Shown: positions 49,094 through 63,030, numbered from the stretch's first letter. The stretch is DNA of 64,000 nt from Populus alba (GCF_005239225.2 NC_133299.1:1430967-1494966), one strand, 5' to 3'. The notes: a model not told the origin generated them from the letters alone. Made by a program: numbers and translations.

Positions 49094-52000
49094 TCATGCA
49101 TGCCTGGATCCATCATCATGTAGCTGCGCTGCTGTTCTTACATTGGGGTCGTCCTGCTATGAGAAAGTAAACCCGTTTTAGGAATATTTTGCAAGTGAAA
49201 ATAGCATACTCGGAATGAATATCAAGACTACAAAACTGACCCTGATGCTATAAGCGAATCCAGTTGGTGTGCGAAAGAAATCCATCTGTCCCTGCAAGTT
49301 GTAAAAACAGCACAAAAATATCACCATTTGCAAGCTGTAGTAGAAAGAAATTACTGGCTGCAGGATAAGATACAATACCAGCCCATGCATGCTTTGCTGA
49401 GTACCGTAATAACCATCATGGCTTGGTGCTATTGAGTTTAACTGTCCCTAGAATTATGAAATCCATATGTCAAAAGTCATATCATATATGATGCTTAATT
49501 ACTGGACAGGACCGATAATACATTAAGCATTCACACAACATTTAATACGCCATACCAGGCCCTGGATGGTCTGCTGATTGCTGTAGTAATTATCGCGTGT
49601 TGGAGCCATCAAGTTTAGTTGCACCTACAAAAACGAATAGCTCAAAATGAGATGGGTAAGAAATACATTTCACTACATTGTCATGAGCGTCTAACCACGT
49701 TCACAAGCAAACTTACCATTCCTGGCACTCCCTGTTGTGTTCCATAATAGCCTTCTAGGGCTACTGCTCTTGAACTTAATTTGTCCTGGAAAATCAAATC
49801 AAGTTGCAGATACTCAGTAGCAGTTGGGTCAAATTGACTAGTGCATTCACTTGCATACTAAATGAGTAACAACATGACCAACCCAGATTCATGCAAGGCC
49901 AACCAAGAATGAAGGTCATTGATTTTATTTTTTTTCTATTTTTTGCAAACATATAACATCTTCAATTGTAGTAAATTCAATGTGCCAAGTCAATACAAAT
50001 ATTTCCTTTTTTTTTTTGGTTGTTTGACAAAGTGTAGGAAGACAAACCATTTGTTGCAAGCTATCTTGTGGCCCATCAGTCGTGATCTCCTGCTCAGAAT
50101 TCACCTGCAGTTACGGAGGAAGTCATTTTTTATGGATACTATTACAACATAAGAAATCAGCATTCATATTCATTATTGACCCCCAACCTTTCTTTTCTTT
50201 GTTTGATTCTTTTTCTTATTTGTCTTAGTCATACTCCTATTTTGGTTATCATCTTCAATACAGAGCAGACCATGAGTGGTAGATGTACCAGCTTCCACCA
50301 GACTCTTGTTAGAATTATTAATGCTGATGCAGTTTCCAAAAACTTCTCCTAGAGCACGAAAGGCAATATTGTAACTCTCTTGAGATAACGAAGCCTCTTC
50401 ACTCAATTTCAGAGCTCGCTGGCACAAGTCATTGTACCTTTGCACCCTAGACTGAACCTTTTCAGATTCTTCCCCTAAAAGATGTTTGCTCTTTGCATCT
50501 TTTGTCCACCTTTTCAAAATATATTGTGATGGGATGGCAGATTGTTGACACATTTGAAGAACAACCAGAGCATGCCTACAAAGAAAACCCTTGTATTCAT
50601 ATAGTCGGCATATACATGAGACCTCCAACCTCATTTGATTCCACAAAACAGTGAAATCTTGATGCTTCTCCAAATCCTGAACTCTAAAACTAACGCTGAT
50701 CTCATCTTGGCTTTCCATTTTGGGATGGCAAGCGACTACACCTAAGATCTCAACTTGGAATTTCTTGAATACTGCATGTGTGTACACCCCTGAAACACTC
50801 TTTTCCAAAGGCGAGGGAGATTTCAATGAAGGTTGCTTGTTCCATGTATCAGAATCTGCTTTGGCTTCCTCCTCATACCTATCTTGTAGAATTGGTTCAT
50901 ACTGTCTCACAAATTCCTGCACAGTTGTCTTCTTATGCACATGCTTATCAAAGTGGGAGTTTGTGCTCTCAGATCGCAGAACTGTGGACATCCCAGCCAA
51001 AAAGGCACCTCTCATGTAGATTGGCACCCATTGCTCACGATCTTCATACAGTGATTGCATCCATTCATTCTCTCTGAGTTCAAATCTGTCAAGAATTTTC
51101 CACCACCTTTTTCCAAACTCATTCTCTGTCCATGATCTGAAGATGCATTTATCAAATTTGGCCATGAAGTTTTCGTTTTGTTTTATCACGCTCCCCAGAT
51201 TTTCAGAGACCTTCCCCAGAATGTTCCACAAGAAAAGGCAATGATGAGCACTTGGAAAGACCTCTGCAATTACTTGCTTCATGGCTTTATCTTGGTCAGT
51301 GATTATAACCTTTGGGGTCTGTCCACCCATTGCTCCGAGCCAAGTCTGCATTAACCAAGAATAAGTAGCTGTACTTTCATCTGATATCAGGGCACATCCA
51401 AGCAACATGAACTGATAATGTTGGTTCACTCCAACAAAAAGAGCAAGAGGCATCTTATACTTGTTTCTGACATATGTGGTGTCAAAAGATACAACGTCAG
51501 AGAAGTTACCGTAGTCATGCCTGCTTTTGGCATCAGCCCAGAACAAGTTCTTCAAACGTTGATCTTCACCCAAATCTACGGCATAAAAAAAGTTGGAATT
51601 CATATTTTGCATCTTGGTGAAAAAATCAAACAAAATTTTGGTCTCCCCAGCTTCAAGTCCCAAGTTCCGGCCCTTGTCAAATGAATTTTTAGGGTCATTC
51701 TTGAGACCAGCAACATTTTTATATTCCGCAAACTGTTGAGCCATTGCGGCGTACATCCTTCTGGTTTGTTCACTGACAGCTTGGGCAGGTAAAAGACCAT
51801 GGTTATGCTCCTTCACAAAACTATGGATGACCCATTTTCCATCTGGCCTTCTCTTCACATGCATGCTTGCCTTGCAGTCTGTCTTTGAACACAATCGTCG
51901 GCTAGTTCCATTTTCTGGGTCTTGCTTGGTTTGTCTGGAACGTGGTCGGTTAAAGGACTTGTCATACTCTCGTTTCGTCCCATACCTAGAACAAGCAAAT

Positions 52001-52350
52001 TTCGCATCAATGAACTCCCTCGATGTTTTTGAACGGCGGCTGTTCTGTATCGCAGTATTAAATCCCATAGATCGAGCATATTCTTGATAAAAAGAATATG
52101 CTGCTCCATGTGATTCAAATTCCATACCAGAAAGTGGCTCAAGATTTGTGTCCTCTTTGAATGTCGTTGGAGTGGGAGAATTCACATCTCCACCTTCTAT
52201 AGAAAGTATTTCCTCTGCGACATCAACAACATTTCCAGTCTCTGCATCTCCATTATGCAGCTTGACTTCACTCAACATATTATCGACACCATTTGGTTCT
52301 TCACCTTCCTTATCATGATCACCAGAAGGTAACCTAAGATCAATGTCCAT
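49094..52350 (-). CDS. FHY3: FHY3 orthologue, transposase-derived light-signalling factor (7 coding exons)
   Basis: Exons 50188-52350, 50048-50104, 49717-49785, 49556-49624, 49379-49447, 49241-49291 and 49094-49153 give 845 residues, against 839 in Arabidopsis FHY3. The start [11 protein letters not shown], the FAR1 domain (about 76-185; C120, C159, H182, H184), a MULE transposase core (about 300-400), the SWIM finger (C579, C581, C591, H593) and the end [16 protein letters not shown] all match FHY3. FHY3 with FAR1 activates FHY1/FHL in phytochrome A signalling and also acts in clock, chlorophyll and stress genes. Exons 3-5 are each exactly 69 bases and encode repeats such as [18 protein letters not shown]. 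The large exon ends at a weak donor (AAAG|GTTGGG). All phases agree. Confidence 0.95.
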
Positions 52351-53340
52351 GATGAGACTTGACAACAGTTCTTACAACCACTGCTGTCAAGGCACCTGAA
52401 GAATTGACAAAAATTAATATTCAAAACACTACAAAATGGACATATGCATGCATAAACAGAAACAAGATGGTTTTTCGCCTGTGCCAATACAATACTGTTT
52501 GCTTTATATCTTTCTAATTGCCACACGATAGTTAATAAGACTTTCTAGACACAATTTTAATCCAGGCCAATGGTAAATCTATAGAGGATGCTATCAAAAA
52601 GATGCAGCATCTAGTCTTAAAAACACTTGTTCCATATACAAAGTCTCTCCAAAACCACTTCCCCGATATCTCACCTTAACATGACCATAATTCAGCTACA
52701 GCTCTTTTATTCTTCTCATCTTAGCAGATACCGAAGAAAAATAACCGTGTTCTAACCAAAATAATTTAAGCACTAAATTCAACAAATTATAGCTCAAGAA
52801 ATCCTCCGAAAATCATTAAAGACAAAACAAATTCTAACCTTGACCCAACAATCCAATTTACCTTCCCTTTCCCTTACCTCAATTTCAGACAAAACTAAGT
52901 ACCTCGAACACCCCACCACACCACAACCTTAAAACCCAACAACGTTAAGCTTTACCAAATTTAAAGAAACCCCATCATTCAAAACACAATTTTTTTCAAA
53001 AAAAATTAACTCAAAAGCCAAAACCCACCACTAGAAATGAGTAAAAATTGTTTAAAAAGAGGGGGGGGGAAGCTTTATGATTACCTATAGAGCTTCTTCT
53101 CTCTTTCTGTGCGTATTGGGTTCGATCTGTGAAGTTGCAAGGTGAAAGCTCACGCGAGGGAGGTGAGCGAGTGGGAGATTGAAATAAATTTTTCCTCAAT
53201 TTTGATTTTCTTTGGTTTTAGGGTTTCTGGTTTTTTTCACTCTCGCTTTGTTTGCTATGTTTCTCAATCGCGAGTGAGATACAGAGATCGCGCGTGTGCA
53301 GGCACTCTTGTGGAGGTGGTTTTGGTCCTTTAATTAAAGG
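52351..53340 (-). other. FHY3 5' leader and promoter
   Basis: A 5' UTR acceptor is likely near 52394 (ttcttcag|GTGCC) and a donor near 53086 (CTATAG|GTAATC), so most of this stretch is probably an intron of the 5' UTR. Upstream lie a run of ten G (53062-53071) and a GC-richer patch with tcgcgagtgag near 53269, plausible promoter DNA. No other gene was seen. Confidence 0.5.
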
Positions 53341-56113
53341 TAAACTGTATTTGTAGTCCCTATATATTTGACAATGCTTAACCGCAGCCTCTATAGATTG
53401 GGTTTTTCAATATAAACTATACAGTTTCTGTATGGCCATTTTCCATGTGACCATTTTTTTTTTTTAATAGTTTTGATTTTTTCATGATTTTGTTCAAAAT
53501 TTATCACATATTTATGAGCTTTTTCAATCATTTTTATTTATTTATGAGTTTTTTAAGTTGATAGATTTAAATAAATAAAAAAACCGAATGAAAAAAGTTA
53601 TGAAAGTGAGCCTTTTAAAACTATTTAATATAGAACAATCAAATTTAAAAATAAAAAATATGAACTTGAGACTAAAATTTTTACAAAAAAGGATTATGAA
53701 TTTAGTAATTTCAATCCAAAATCCTTTCTAACTCGAAATAACTAAAAAAATTTGGGTTAAATCAATACATTTTGTGAATAATTTTTAATTTAACCATTAT
53801 ATTAAACTTAAGTTTAAAAAACCCAAGTCTATTAATAGTATAAATAAAGAATTATTAATTTAAATATTTTAGTTTTTCTTCTCTTTTGAGCCTAAGTCCA
53901 AACTTCGTGTAGAATTAGAAGTTTTCAATGTACGAGGACCAAGTTGAAATATATTTTAATTTACAGGAGTTAAAATATAAGTTATCCTTTGTTGACCTTT
54001 GACTGCTACACATGGCGCGAGGGTTTGGTGCTTTCCGTGTTTGCTGTCGTCCATGATCTTGTGGTGATGAGAGGTTTGTGTCCGAGTTAAGTTAAGATAA
54101 ATAAAACCAGCGGTGAAAATTTAGTTCCTCGAAAATCTAAATATATATAATTTTGTTTTGCTTGGATTATATCAATGACGGGTTATGCGCTGGATAAGTC
54201 CATCTAAATCAATTAAAAGATATTATTATTTTTTAAGTTAAAAATATATTATTTTTGTAAAAAAAAAAAATTTAATATAGATTTTAACCGGATTACAGTA
54301 CATTTAAATTTTTTTAAAATTGAATTACATTAAATTAACTCTTAAATAATTTTTTTAAAAAAACATAACTTGAATTAAGTTGTATTGGGTCATTCATAAC
54401 ATTACTATGTCTTCCCTGTTCATTGCAGGTTGGTTTTTTATCAATCTTATGATATATTTAAAAGCTCCCATCTAAATAAATATTTTATATAGAAAGAATT
54501 CTCTTAATAACTAGCTATTTTGATTCTTTTGAAACAACTAAATTCAATTTAGCACTTACTAAACCAGATTTAGTAATATAACTTAATAAAATATACTTTT
54601 AGGTTAATCCGTGCACCCTCTATCCTGTTGTTCCTTGCATTAACATGATATTAATATGAGCACATTCTTTAATCTTAATGTAGTTATTGATATGTATCTT
54701 GATGTTGGATGCTTAAATTTCCATCTTAAATATAGTTTTTTATAATTGATTTCTTTTTAATTTATAAAATTTATCGAGAAAAACTCAAGTATGAAGCGTA
54801 AAAAATATCACAAATATTAAATTCAACATTATTCTGTCAATATTTTTTTATTGACCCGACCGGTTTAATAACCTTGGAAAGTAGAGTCGTCGAGGGCCAG
54901 CCATTACTTTCAGCCAGAACATGGCCTCCCGAAGCCAGCCTCGGAGGATGGGGCTGTCCACTTCAATTTTAATGCCATCATAAAGTCGAGAGGCCTAACC
55001 TCCACCATTAAAATACAATTGCCTCTTTCTAAATATTGCAAAAAGAGAGATACCAGCTTACCTACTACACAGCACGCGTACACATGGAGTGGTTTTATTT
55101 TATTTTATTTCTAAGTTAAAGATACTCCAGACATTTTTTTTCTTTTTCTTTTTCTTTTTTTTATGAAAATCAAGTCCCTCTTGATAAGTCTTCAAGCTAA
55201 TACATTTGTAAGATCTGTTTTTGTCAGGTATGGTACTAAAACCTAGATAAAATATGAGGATTAAACTCACTCGGTAACTTGGCTAAATTATCAAAGATTT
55301 GATAAATTAATAAATTACAAGGTGTAAAACATTAAATATTATTTCTTTTAATGGAGCTGCTAAATCAAGATAAGGAAGTGAGAGAGAAAAGAAAGTGAAA
55401 ATAAAAGAAAATTTATTTTTTTCCCATCATTCACCTATCTCTTTTATAAATGGATCATACTTACTCTCGACACTATAAATTTTTTCAAAAAAAATAAAAA
55501 TCTAATCATGAACATTCAAATGATCTGTTAGGTGTTTATTCTTTTAAAAAAAGATGATTTTAGGTACCTACTTCATTATTAAAAAAATGATAATTTGGTA
55601 GAGAACAACCATACATGGCATGAAAGTAGTCATACATTTACTGAGATTGATTGATTTTCTAATTTTGTTCTGTCAACGCCTTAGTTTTGTTTCCTTTTGT
55701 CAGCTTGTGATGTCCTTCTAACATTTCCTCTTCTTGACTCTTGTTTTCACATTCCTCTTCTTTTTCTCTGTTTTACCTTTTCCAAGTGCTACTTCTCTGC
55801 CTTCTTTCCCAATCCCTGGGCCTCTCACTTTGTTCTTTTCTTTTCACTTTTGCTGCCCACCTTAGCTCTTTTATTTTCTTTTCCTTTTTTGTCCCTTCAT
55901 TTTAGTTAACGATAGCGGCAAGGCAAGTGAGACGGAGGCCTAAACCCGATTGAAGCTTACTGTTTCTTGATTTGAAAAGGGTCTTGCATTTATTTTGGTA
56001 TCTGGGTTGCTGTAGTTGAGAGGAAAGTTCCTTTCTTTTGGTGTTTCTTTTCTCTTTCCAGCAAGAGTTTTCAGGGTGTGTTTAGGGTTGTGGCCTTTTC
56101 TGGGGTTTGAGTT
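53341..56113. other. AT-rich spacer and DHHC gene leader
   Basis: No gene was found from 53341 to about 55680. A GC-richer patch at 54865-55000 (gaccggtttaataaccttgg, ggccagccattac, gaagccagcctcggaggatg) has no ORF and may be a repeat fragment. Bases 55690-55900 are pyrimidine-rich, and 55900-56113 is the likely 5' UTR of the DHHC gene. Confidence 0.45.
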
Positions 56114-59100
56114 ATGGTGAGGAAACATGGATGGCAATTACCAGCTCACACCTTTCAGGTATGACCATAAAACCTTCTATTTTTGAGACTTTGAGGCTGT
56201 TTCTCAATTATCAAGCTTTGTTTTTACTCATTCAGCAGTGCTTAGCTTTGCTCAAAAAACTGATCTTTTCTTCTGGGGTTCTCTAAAAAATGCTAAAGAA
56301 ATGATCTTTGTGCATTTTTTTTTTTTATGTGGGCATAAGAAATTGGCTTTTGTTGTTTGGCATTTTGTAGTTACTGAATTTATGAGTGTTTTCATAGGTC
56401 CCATGTAGTGATAATTTATGTGGTAAATGTTTTTTTTTGTTTTTTTTGTCTTTGATAGGTTGTTGCAATCACTGTCTTCTGCTTATTGGTGATTGCATTT
56501 TATGCTTTCCTTGCTCCTTTCCTTGGAGGCAAAATCTGGGAGTATGTGCTTATCGGGACTTACACTCCAGTGGTATGTGAATTCTTTTTCATTTCTGTGT
56601 ATCAAGACTAAGTTTGTTTCCCTTATATGTTCTAGAGAAATTTGTGACATGGACTGAAAATTTTGGTAACGTTTAAGCGAATGAAAGCTCCAATGTTTTG
56701 GGAATAAATTGTCCTGCTAGCATTGTTCTAAGTCCTGCCGGTGATAGTCCGTTTTAATGGATTTGTTTTGGTTGCATGACACTAGATGTCCTCTGCGTCG
56801 TATGTTATGGATCACTTTAGTCTTCTTATTGTACTAATTACTGTTCTCTAAAGAAAAAAACATGTCTAAGATTAAGAATAACCTTTACGGCTGGTGTTGT
56901 TTTCTTGATCCTTGTTGTGGATATGCAGGTGCTTCTTGTCTTTATTCTTTATGTTCGGAGTACTGCAATTAACCCTGCAGATCCCGGCATTATGTCTAAA
57001 TTCAATTCCGATGATGTAGCAAATAAACTCAATGTGAAACATGGGATGTCGTTGAAGGATCTGCCTAGGAAATTTGATGAAACTGGAAGTGCAATGCATT
57101 CGTCTTTTTCTTCACCTTCCAGAAGTTCTATAGCTCCAGCAAACTCTAGTAAGAAAGGGTCAGTGGGAGAAATTGAGAGAGCAGAGACTGCAGGGCAACC
57201 TCCATCCAGAAAATCTTCTCATAATATTGGTTTAATCTTCTGTGCACTGTTTGTTTATGAAGACTGCCGCAAACAGGAAGGGATAGCTGAGCAACAGAGC
57301 AATGGTGAAGATGCTTTGTTCTGTACATTGTGCAATGCTGAGGTATTGTGCTGTAAAAAGTGTGTGGGGTCTCTTATTTTGTTTGTGGTCTTAATTTACC
57401 CTTTTTGGTTGTGGGTTTGGTTATCACTGTGGATTCAGTTAGCTATACATCATTCTATGTGATTACATGCACTCAATACCACACAGTCCCGTCCTTCAAC
57501 AATTCTGCTAATTGCATGCACCCCAAACTATCTCCAGTGTTGGCCACATGCTGCAATGACAGCATTAGAGAATAATACTGGCTTTCCCAGTTATTAACCA
57601 TGGCATCTTTAAATTGCAGGTACGCAAGTTTAGCAAACATTGTCGAAGTTGTGATAAATGTGTAGATGGTTTTGATCACCATTGCCGGGTATGCTTCCAT
57701 CTTGTTTCAAGTGGTCTTTGCAGGCACACGTCTTGAATTATCTTAAACTGGTTTGGAATTCAACAATAGATGATTTCCTAAAAAATAACCAAATCTATGG
57801 TGTGACTGCAGTGGCTCAACAATTGCGTGGGGTACAAAAACTATGTGACTTTTGTTTCTCTAATGGCTATTAGTCTTGTTTGGGTATGTGCTATACTCTC
57901 TAACTTATATGTGATTTTTATTTCTCATACTGTTGTGGCTAGTTGTTTCATGCAGATATATGTGGTATTCTTGGCAATTTTTATTCTATAAAAAGTTTTC
58001 CAGATGGTAACATTTTTGCGCTCATGTGGTGAAGCTTGTACTTGAAGCTGGAGTTGGTATCGCTGTCTTTGTACGTTGTTTTGTTAACAAGCAAAGCATG
58101 AAGGTTGAAATTGTCGATACACTTGGAAATGGTTTCTCTATAGCTCCTTTTGCAACAGTTGTGGTATGTACACAATAAACTTTGACTGAAGCTTGTTCCT
58201 TATAGTTCATCTCAAAATCATCAAATTTCTTTTGCTGATGCTGGATCTCAATTCGTTCAGGCTGTATGTACTGTAGTTTCAATCCTAGCATGTGTACCTC
58301 TGGGTGAACTTTTCTTTTTCCACATGATATTGATCAGAAAGGTTAGTGACCAAGAGACTGGATACTATTTTCAGTTTTTTGTGCTCTAGTTGATTGCTTT
58401 TAAAATGGATGAGAAGAAGTTAAAAATTGAAATTTAGAACCATATTTGGCAATTTCAGCAGTCTAAACGTTTTCATTTCTCTGTTTTGTTAAATTAGGGT
58501 ATTACCACCTATGAATATGTTGTGGCCTTGAGAGCAATGAGTGAGGCACCTGCTGGAGCATCTATGGACGAGGAATTGCCGAACATACTGTACTCTCCAT
58601 CAGGATCTGCCACAACTGGCTTCAGTGGTGGAAGTTCTCTTGGCCTACAGTACAAGGGAGCATGGTGTACCCCTCCTAGGGTATTTGTGGATTATCAGGT
58701 ATTGAAGTCTAGTAATGCCCTCATTTCATGTGTATCATTGATAACTAATGTGCTGATCCTAGCAAAGAATCCTGCAGAGGCCTTCAAGTTAGTTTCTAGC
58801 CATTTGGTATTGGCTAAAGAATTTTCTACATGGGTCATTTATGAATTGATGAAGGTTTAAACCATTTACCATGTGTCAAGGCTTTCATCCATTATTGTCC
58901 TTCTTTTAACCTGGTTGATTTCAAATTCTTACTATTCCTCTGCACTAGGAATAGAATTTGCTGTTGTATGTTTTAAGGATTGTAGTTTCACCGCATGACA
59001 TTTTTTTGCCAATTCACTTTTAATAATATGATTCCCCAGTCAATGAACTGTCGTGTGAAAATTAATAGGAGCTCCTCGCCCTTTCTGTATATCCTATGTT

Positions 59101-60308
59101 TTAGTTATTTTGTTACAATTTGTTTTGAATATCTTGAAAAATGTATGTAATTACTTTGGGCAAGCTCTTAACTTTTATGGGTCTTTATAGAACTTGTGTT
59201 TTGGCTACATCAGGAAGAAGTTGTACCTCACCTGGACCCTGGGATGGTTCCATCAACTGTCGATCCAGATGCTGCTGGAGCTCAAGAAAGAGGTAACAAG
59301 GTACCCAAACGGCCGGTTCGAATTAGTGCTTGGAAACTTGCAAAGTTAGATTCCGCTGAGGCTATGAGAGCAGCAGCAAAGGCCAGGGCATCTTCCTCTG
59401 TTCTAAAGCCAGTTGATAATCACCGTTTACCAGATACTGAATATAGCTCCAGTGGTAATATCAGTGTCAGAAGTAGTGTGAGCACTGATATGGGGACAAA
59501 CAAAGAGATCAAGAATGAGCCGAGATTAAATCCACTAGGAAACTCTTTTGCTCCAAGTCAAGGAAGCCTGGATGAGTATGAAATTGGGACTCAAAGTATT
59601 AGTAGCTTCAGCAGCCCAAGCCATGTTCACGAATCAGTCACGCTTAGTCCTCTACCACAAACTCACAGTCTAGGTCGTTTCAAGGCCGCAACCTCAGCCC
59701 CTGGCCTTATTCCTGACCATCCTGTAACCACCTTTAAGGCTCCTTTACCTACTGCCAACAACCCGTTATCCCATCCTATGTCAGGATTTGATGAAAAAAT
59801 CATGCAGAAGGGAAGTAATACTGATCCATTGCTTCTTTCAGCTCCAGCTACTTCTCTTCTTAGAGATGTCAAAAGGACCTCTGTTGTTTGGGACCAAGAG
59901 GCTGGAAGGTATGTATCAGTTCCTGTATCAGCTTCTGAAGCACGCAATAGAACAGCTATGAAAACAGTATTGCCAAAATCCAATCCAGAAACAAGCAATG
60001 ATGGAAGAAAGCAAGTAGTGCCACCACAACAGTTTTCATCATCCACAGCTAAAGCTCCTGCACATCCAGCTGAGAAGCTGATGTACACAGGGGACTCCAT
60101 TTTCTTTGGTGGTCCACTTTTGAGTGTCCCTGTTAGGGATGGATCGAGAAACGAGGGCAGCTTAGGTTTGAGAGAGGGCCAACAGCGGCTTGCTTTGAAT
60201 TTACCTCGTGAATCTAGATTCAAAAGAGATTCAGTATCAAACCAGCTTCCAGTGTTTGCCCCTGGGGTTTTTGATAATAACCCTTCATCTGCCTCTGGTT
60301 TGAGGTAG
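56114..60308 (+). CDS. DHHC-type protein S-acyltransferase (9 exons)
   Basis: Exons 56114-56158, 56459-56572, 56929-57342, 57620-57688, 57812-57883, 58035-58163, 58261-58341, 58498-58698 and 59214-60308 give 739 residues, all phase 0. The enzyme transfers palmitate to cysteines of membrane proteins. Two membrane segments precede the Cys-rich domain (about 17-36 and 44-64). The domain reads [20 protein letters not shown] with the catalytic DHHC at 210-213 ([14 protein letters not shown]). Two more segments follow (about 227-255 and 280-306). The TTxE motif (TTYE) is at 311-314. A tail of over 400 Ser/Pro-rich residues (309-739) is probably cytosolic and includes [17 protein letters not shown], a conserved plant signature of the PAT21/PAT22 group. 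It is longer than the Arabidopsis members. The last few codons could change if GAG|GTAGGG at 60303 is a splice donor. Confidence 0.93.
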
Positions 60309-62516
60309 GGTTGATGCTTAAGATTTCGACTTCTAACAAAATCATGTACAAGATTTCTTCCGTTTATCAGGTGAATTGCCAAGCAATCAGCTTGGAGAAG
60401 AAACCTCTTATGGGAGCTGCACAATCCCAGGTACCTTGCAATCTTGAAACTATTGTAAATGGAACCGCGTTGTGAGGTTCAAGTGGTTTCTTCTTTAGAG
60501 GAACTTTGCGATCCCCCCCCCCTCCACCCCACTCTGTGGCAATGGTTTTCTTAGAAAGTACTTGTTTAACTCTCTGCAATTGCCTCCATTGATGTCGGCA
60601 GAGTAATCATTCAGCTTTCTATGATGTCTGTGTTGCTTTTTCCACCATTTCTGTCCTTCACTTTTTGTAGCATATTACTTCATCGGATATAACTCTGACC
60701 CTTTTCACCATGGATCAACAAGCCATGAATGGTGGTCGTAATCTGCCTCGATCAGTGTTCATCAATCTCTAGCTGTGCCAAGCATCATGAGTGGTATCCA
60801 GCTTTGTCCAGCTAACGAACAGATTATTACTAGGTTGCACATTCGCAGCATGGCAGTATCACAACAGCCTGCAGAATATTCAACCACTCAATATCTCACC
60901 CCAAAATCTGTGATTGCATGATTTGAATGCTATGATTATGGCAACAAGAGTGCATGTACGGACCAGTAATTAGCCACGACACTAGGTCCCATGATGGATG
61001 GTACCTCTATCTAATATTTAATGATATATTTGCACACCAATTTTTCATCTATTGACGCTGTTGGAAATTAAAGGTTGATCAGTGAAATTATGACATGTAG
61101 GCTATAACTAATATTTTACTGGAAATTCATGTTTTTTTTTTTTTTTTTTCCTGTGAGATATGAAATAATTTTGAAAAAAAAAATGACGTATATGTAGTCT
61201 AAAAAACCCTTAAATATACACAATTATATAGAAAAGATTATATATTAATAATTATAGAGAAAATATTATGAACATTGATAATAAATATGGTGCAAATAAC
61301 TAAATATTAATAGCATTAATAATTTTATAAATAATAATATAATTTACATATACAGGGTTGTTAAATTTATGAGTTGATTCGGAAAATCATTTGATTTTAT
61401 AAGTTAATATATGTATATGGTGTAAAAATGTGTAAAAAAATAAAAATTAAATTAAATTGAAATTATGTAAAATCAAGTAAAATTACAGTTTTATTACATA
61501 TTCTAAAATAATTATAAATTCTCAATTTTTATATTTCTCATTATATATTCTTGTATTTACTAATTGTCAATAAATTCCTTATTCTATCAATAATTCAAGG
61601 ATGAAGAAAACATAGTCTTCATTAAACCCTTCCTAACAAATAAAAATTGTCTATTATGGGACAATTTTGAAAACTCTTTGAAGTTTGACCCACCATGTGT
61701 TTATGCCTAAATACCAGTCTTTTAAACAAATTTAATATATTATAATTTTCTTATATAAAATTTCATAACTTGTTTAAGATATGATCTAACAAGGAATCAG
61801 TCTTCAAGATTAAAAAAAAAAATTCCTTCTTTGAATTGTTTGATTAATTCATTTTAGTTCATATGAAGCTACAATTTCTTACGAATTCACTTGTTGAAAT
61901 TAATAGCATGTAACAAACAATATGTGAAAGTTATAAAAGAATAATAATATCTAAAAATGATGCATTATTCATTAAGATAAAAAAATCAAATAAATTAAAA
62001 CTATCATTACATATGTTCATGTATTTGGAGGGAGTATTGGAACTGATGTTAGCTAACAAGGGAATATATTTATGAAGACAATTGTTTTTAATGTTTTTTC
62101 TTGAACACAAGTCTCACCGATCACTTCTAGCCTTTTCTCTTAGATCTTGCATGTTATGATTTTATTATGCAAGAACAAGTACACAACATCTTTATTGATG
62201 AAATTACATACTATTTACATGAACTATGTATATAGAAAAATACTTATGATTTTACAATCCGAGTTTACACTGTATTTTTCGTATCATGTCAAAAAAATTG
62301 TTTTTGATAACCTTGTATGTACACTTTTTTTTCATTTTCTTACAAAACTGTTCGATATTTTGTAGAAAAACATTGAAGCTCTAAGTGAAAAAATAATAAT
62401 TCAAGTCCACATGTTATGGTATTATTGGTTAGTTGTTAGGTGCCTGTTTATTTTTAAAGTTATCGCAACTTGTAGTGTAATCTTAGTTTTAAGGTATGTT
62501 TGTTTTTATTTCTATA
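60309..62516. other. DHHC 3' UTR and AT-rich spacer
   Basis: Bases 60309-60950 have mixed composition and are probably the 3' UTR, with a run of ten C at 60514-60523. From 61020 the DNA is very AT-rich with no gene. Short ORFs at 62147-62365 have no recognisable content. Confidence 0.5.
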
Positions 62517-62570
62517 TTTATTGCAGGGTACAACCCTCCATAAAAAATAAACACAATAATAATTTCATAT

Positions 62571-63030
62571 TTTTACTGATGTATTTTTTTCTTTTAGGAG
62601 GAACCCCACCATTAAAAACAAACACAACAATAAAAACAAATATATATTTAGAACATGTTTAAAAGTATAATTGCAATTGCGGTTTAAATTGTTTTACTTT
62701 TACTGGTGTATTTTTTTGCTTTTAGTAATGAGCTCACCATTAAAAATAAACATATCAACAAAAACAAATATACACTTAGAGCCTATTTGAGAGTATGATT
62801 ACGGTTGTGGTTTAAATTATTTTTTTGCTTTTAGTAGTAAACTTCACCACTAAAAACAAACACATTAGCAAAAACAAGCATACACTTAGAGCATGTTTAA
62901 AAGTATGATTACGATTTCGATTTAAATTGTCATACTTTTATTGTTGTGTATTTTGGCTTTTAATAATGAGCCCCATATCAGCAAAAAAATATATATACTT
63001 AAAGTTTGTTTGAAAGTACGGTTGTGGTTG
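62571..63030. repeat. Tandem repeat, unit about 115-125 bp, carrying a MITE-like end
   Basis: Four units start near 62571, 62696, 62816 and 62936. Each reads ttttactggtgtattttttt, gcttttagtaatgagc, caccattaaaaataaacata, tcaacaaaaacaaatataca, cttagagcatgtttgaaagt and atgattacggttgtggttta with changes. The unit's end (gtttgaaagtacggttgtgg) equals the start of the MITE-like element that follows at 63000. The array looks like multiplication of a MITE edge plus flank. Confidence 0.7.

Noticed and set aside
59663..60424. 253-codon minus strand ORF
   Set aside because: It is antisense to the last exon of the S-acyltransferase. It has no homology, while the sense frame is clearly coding.
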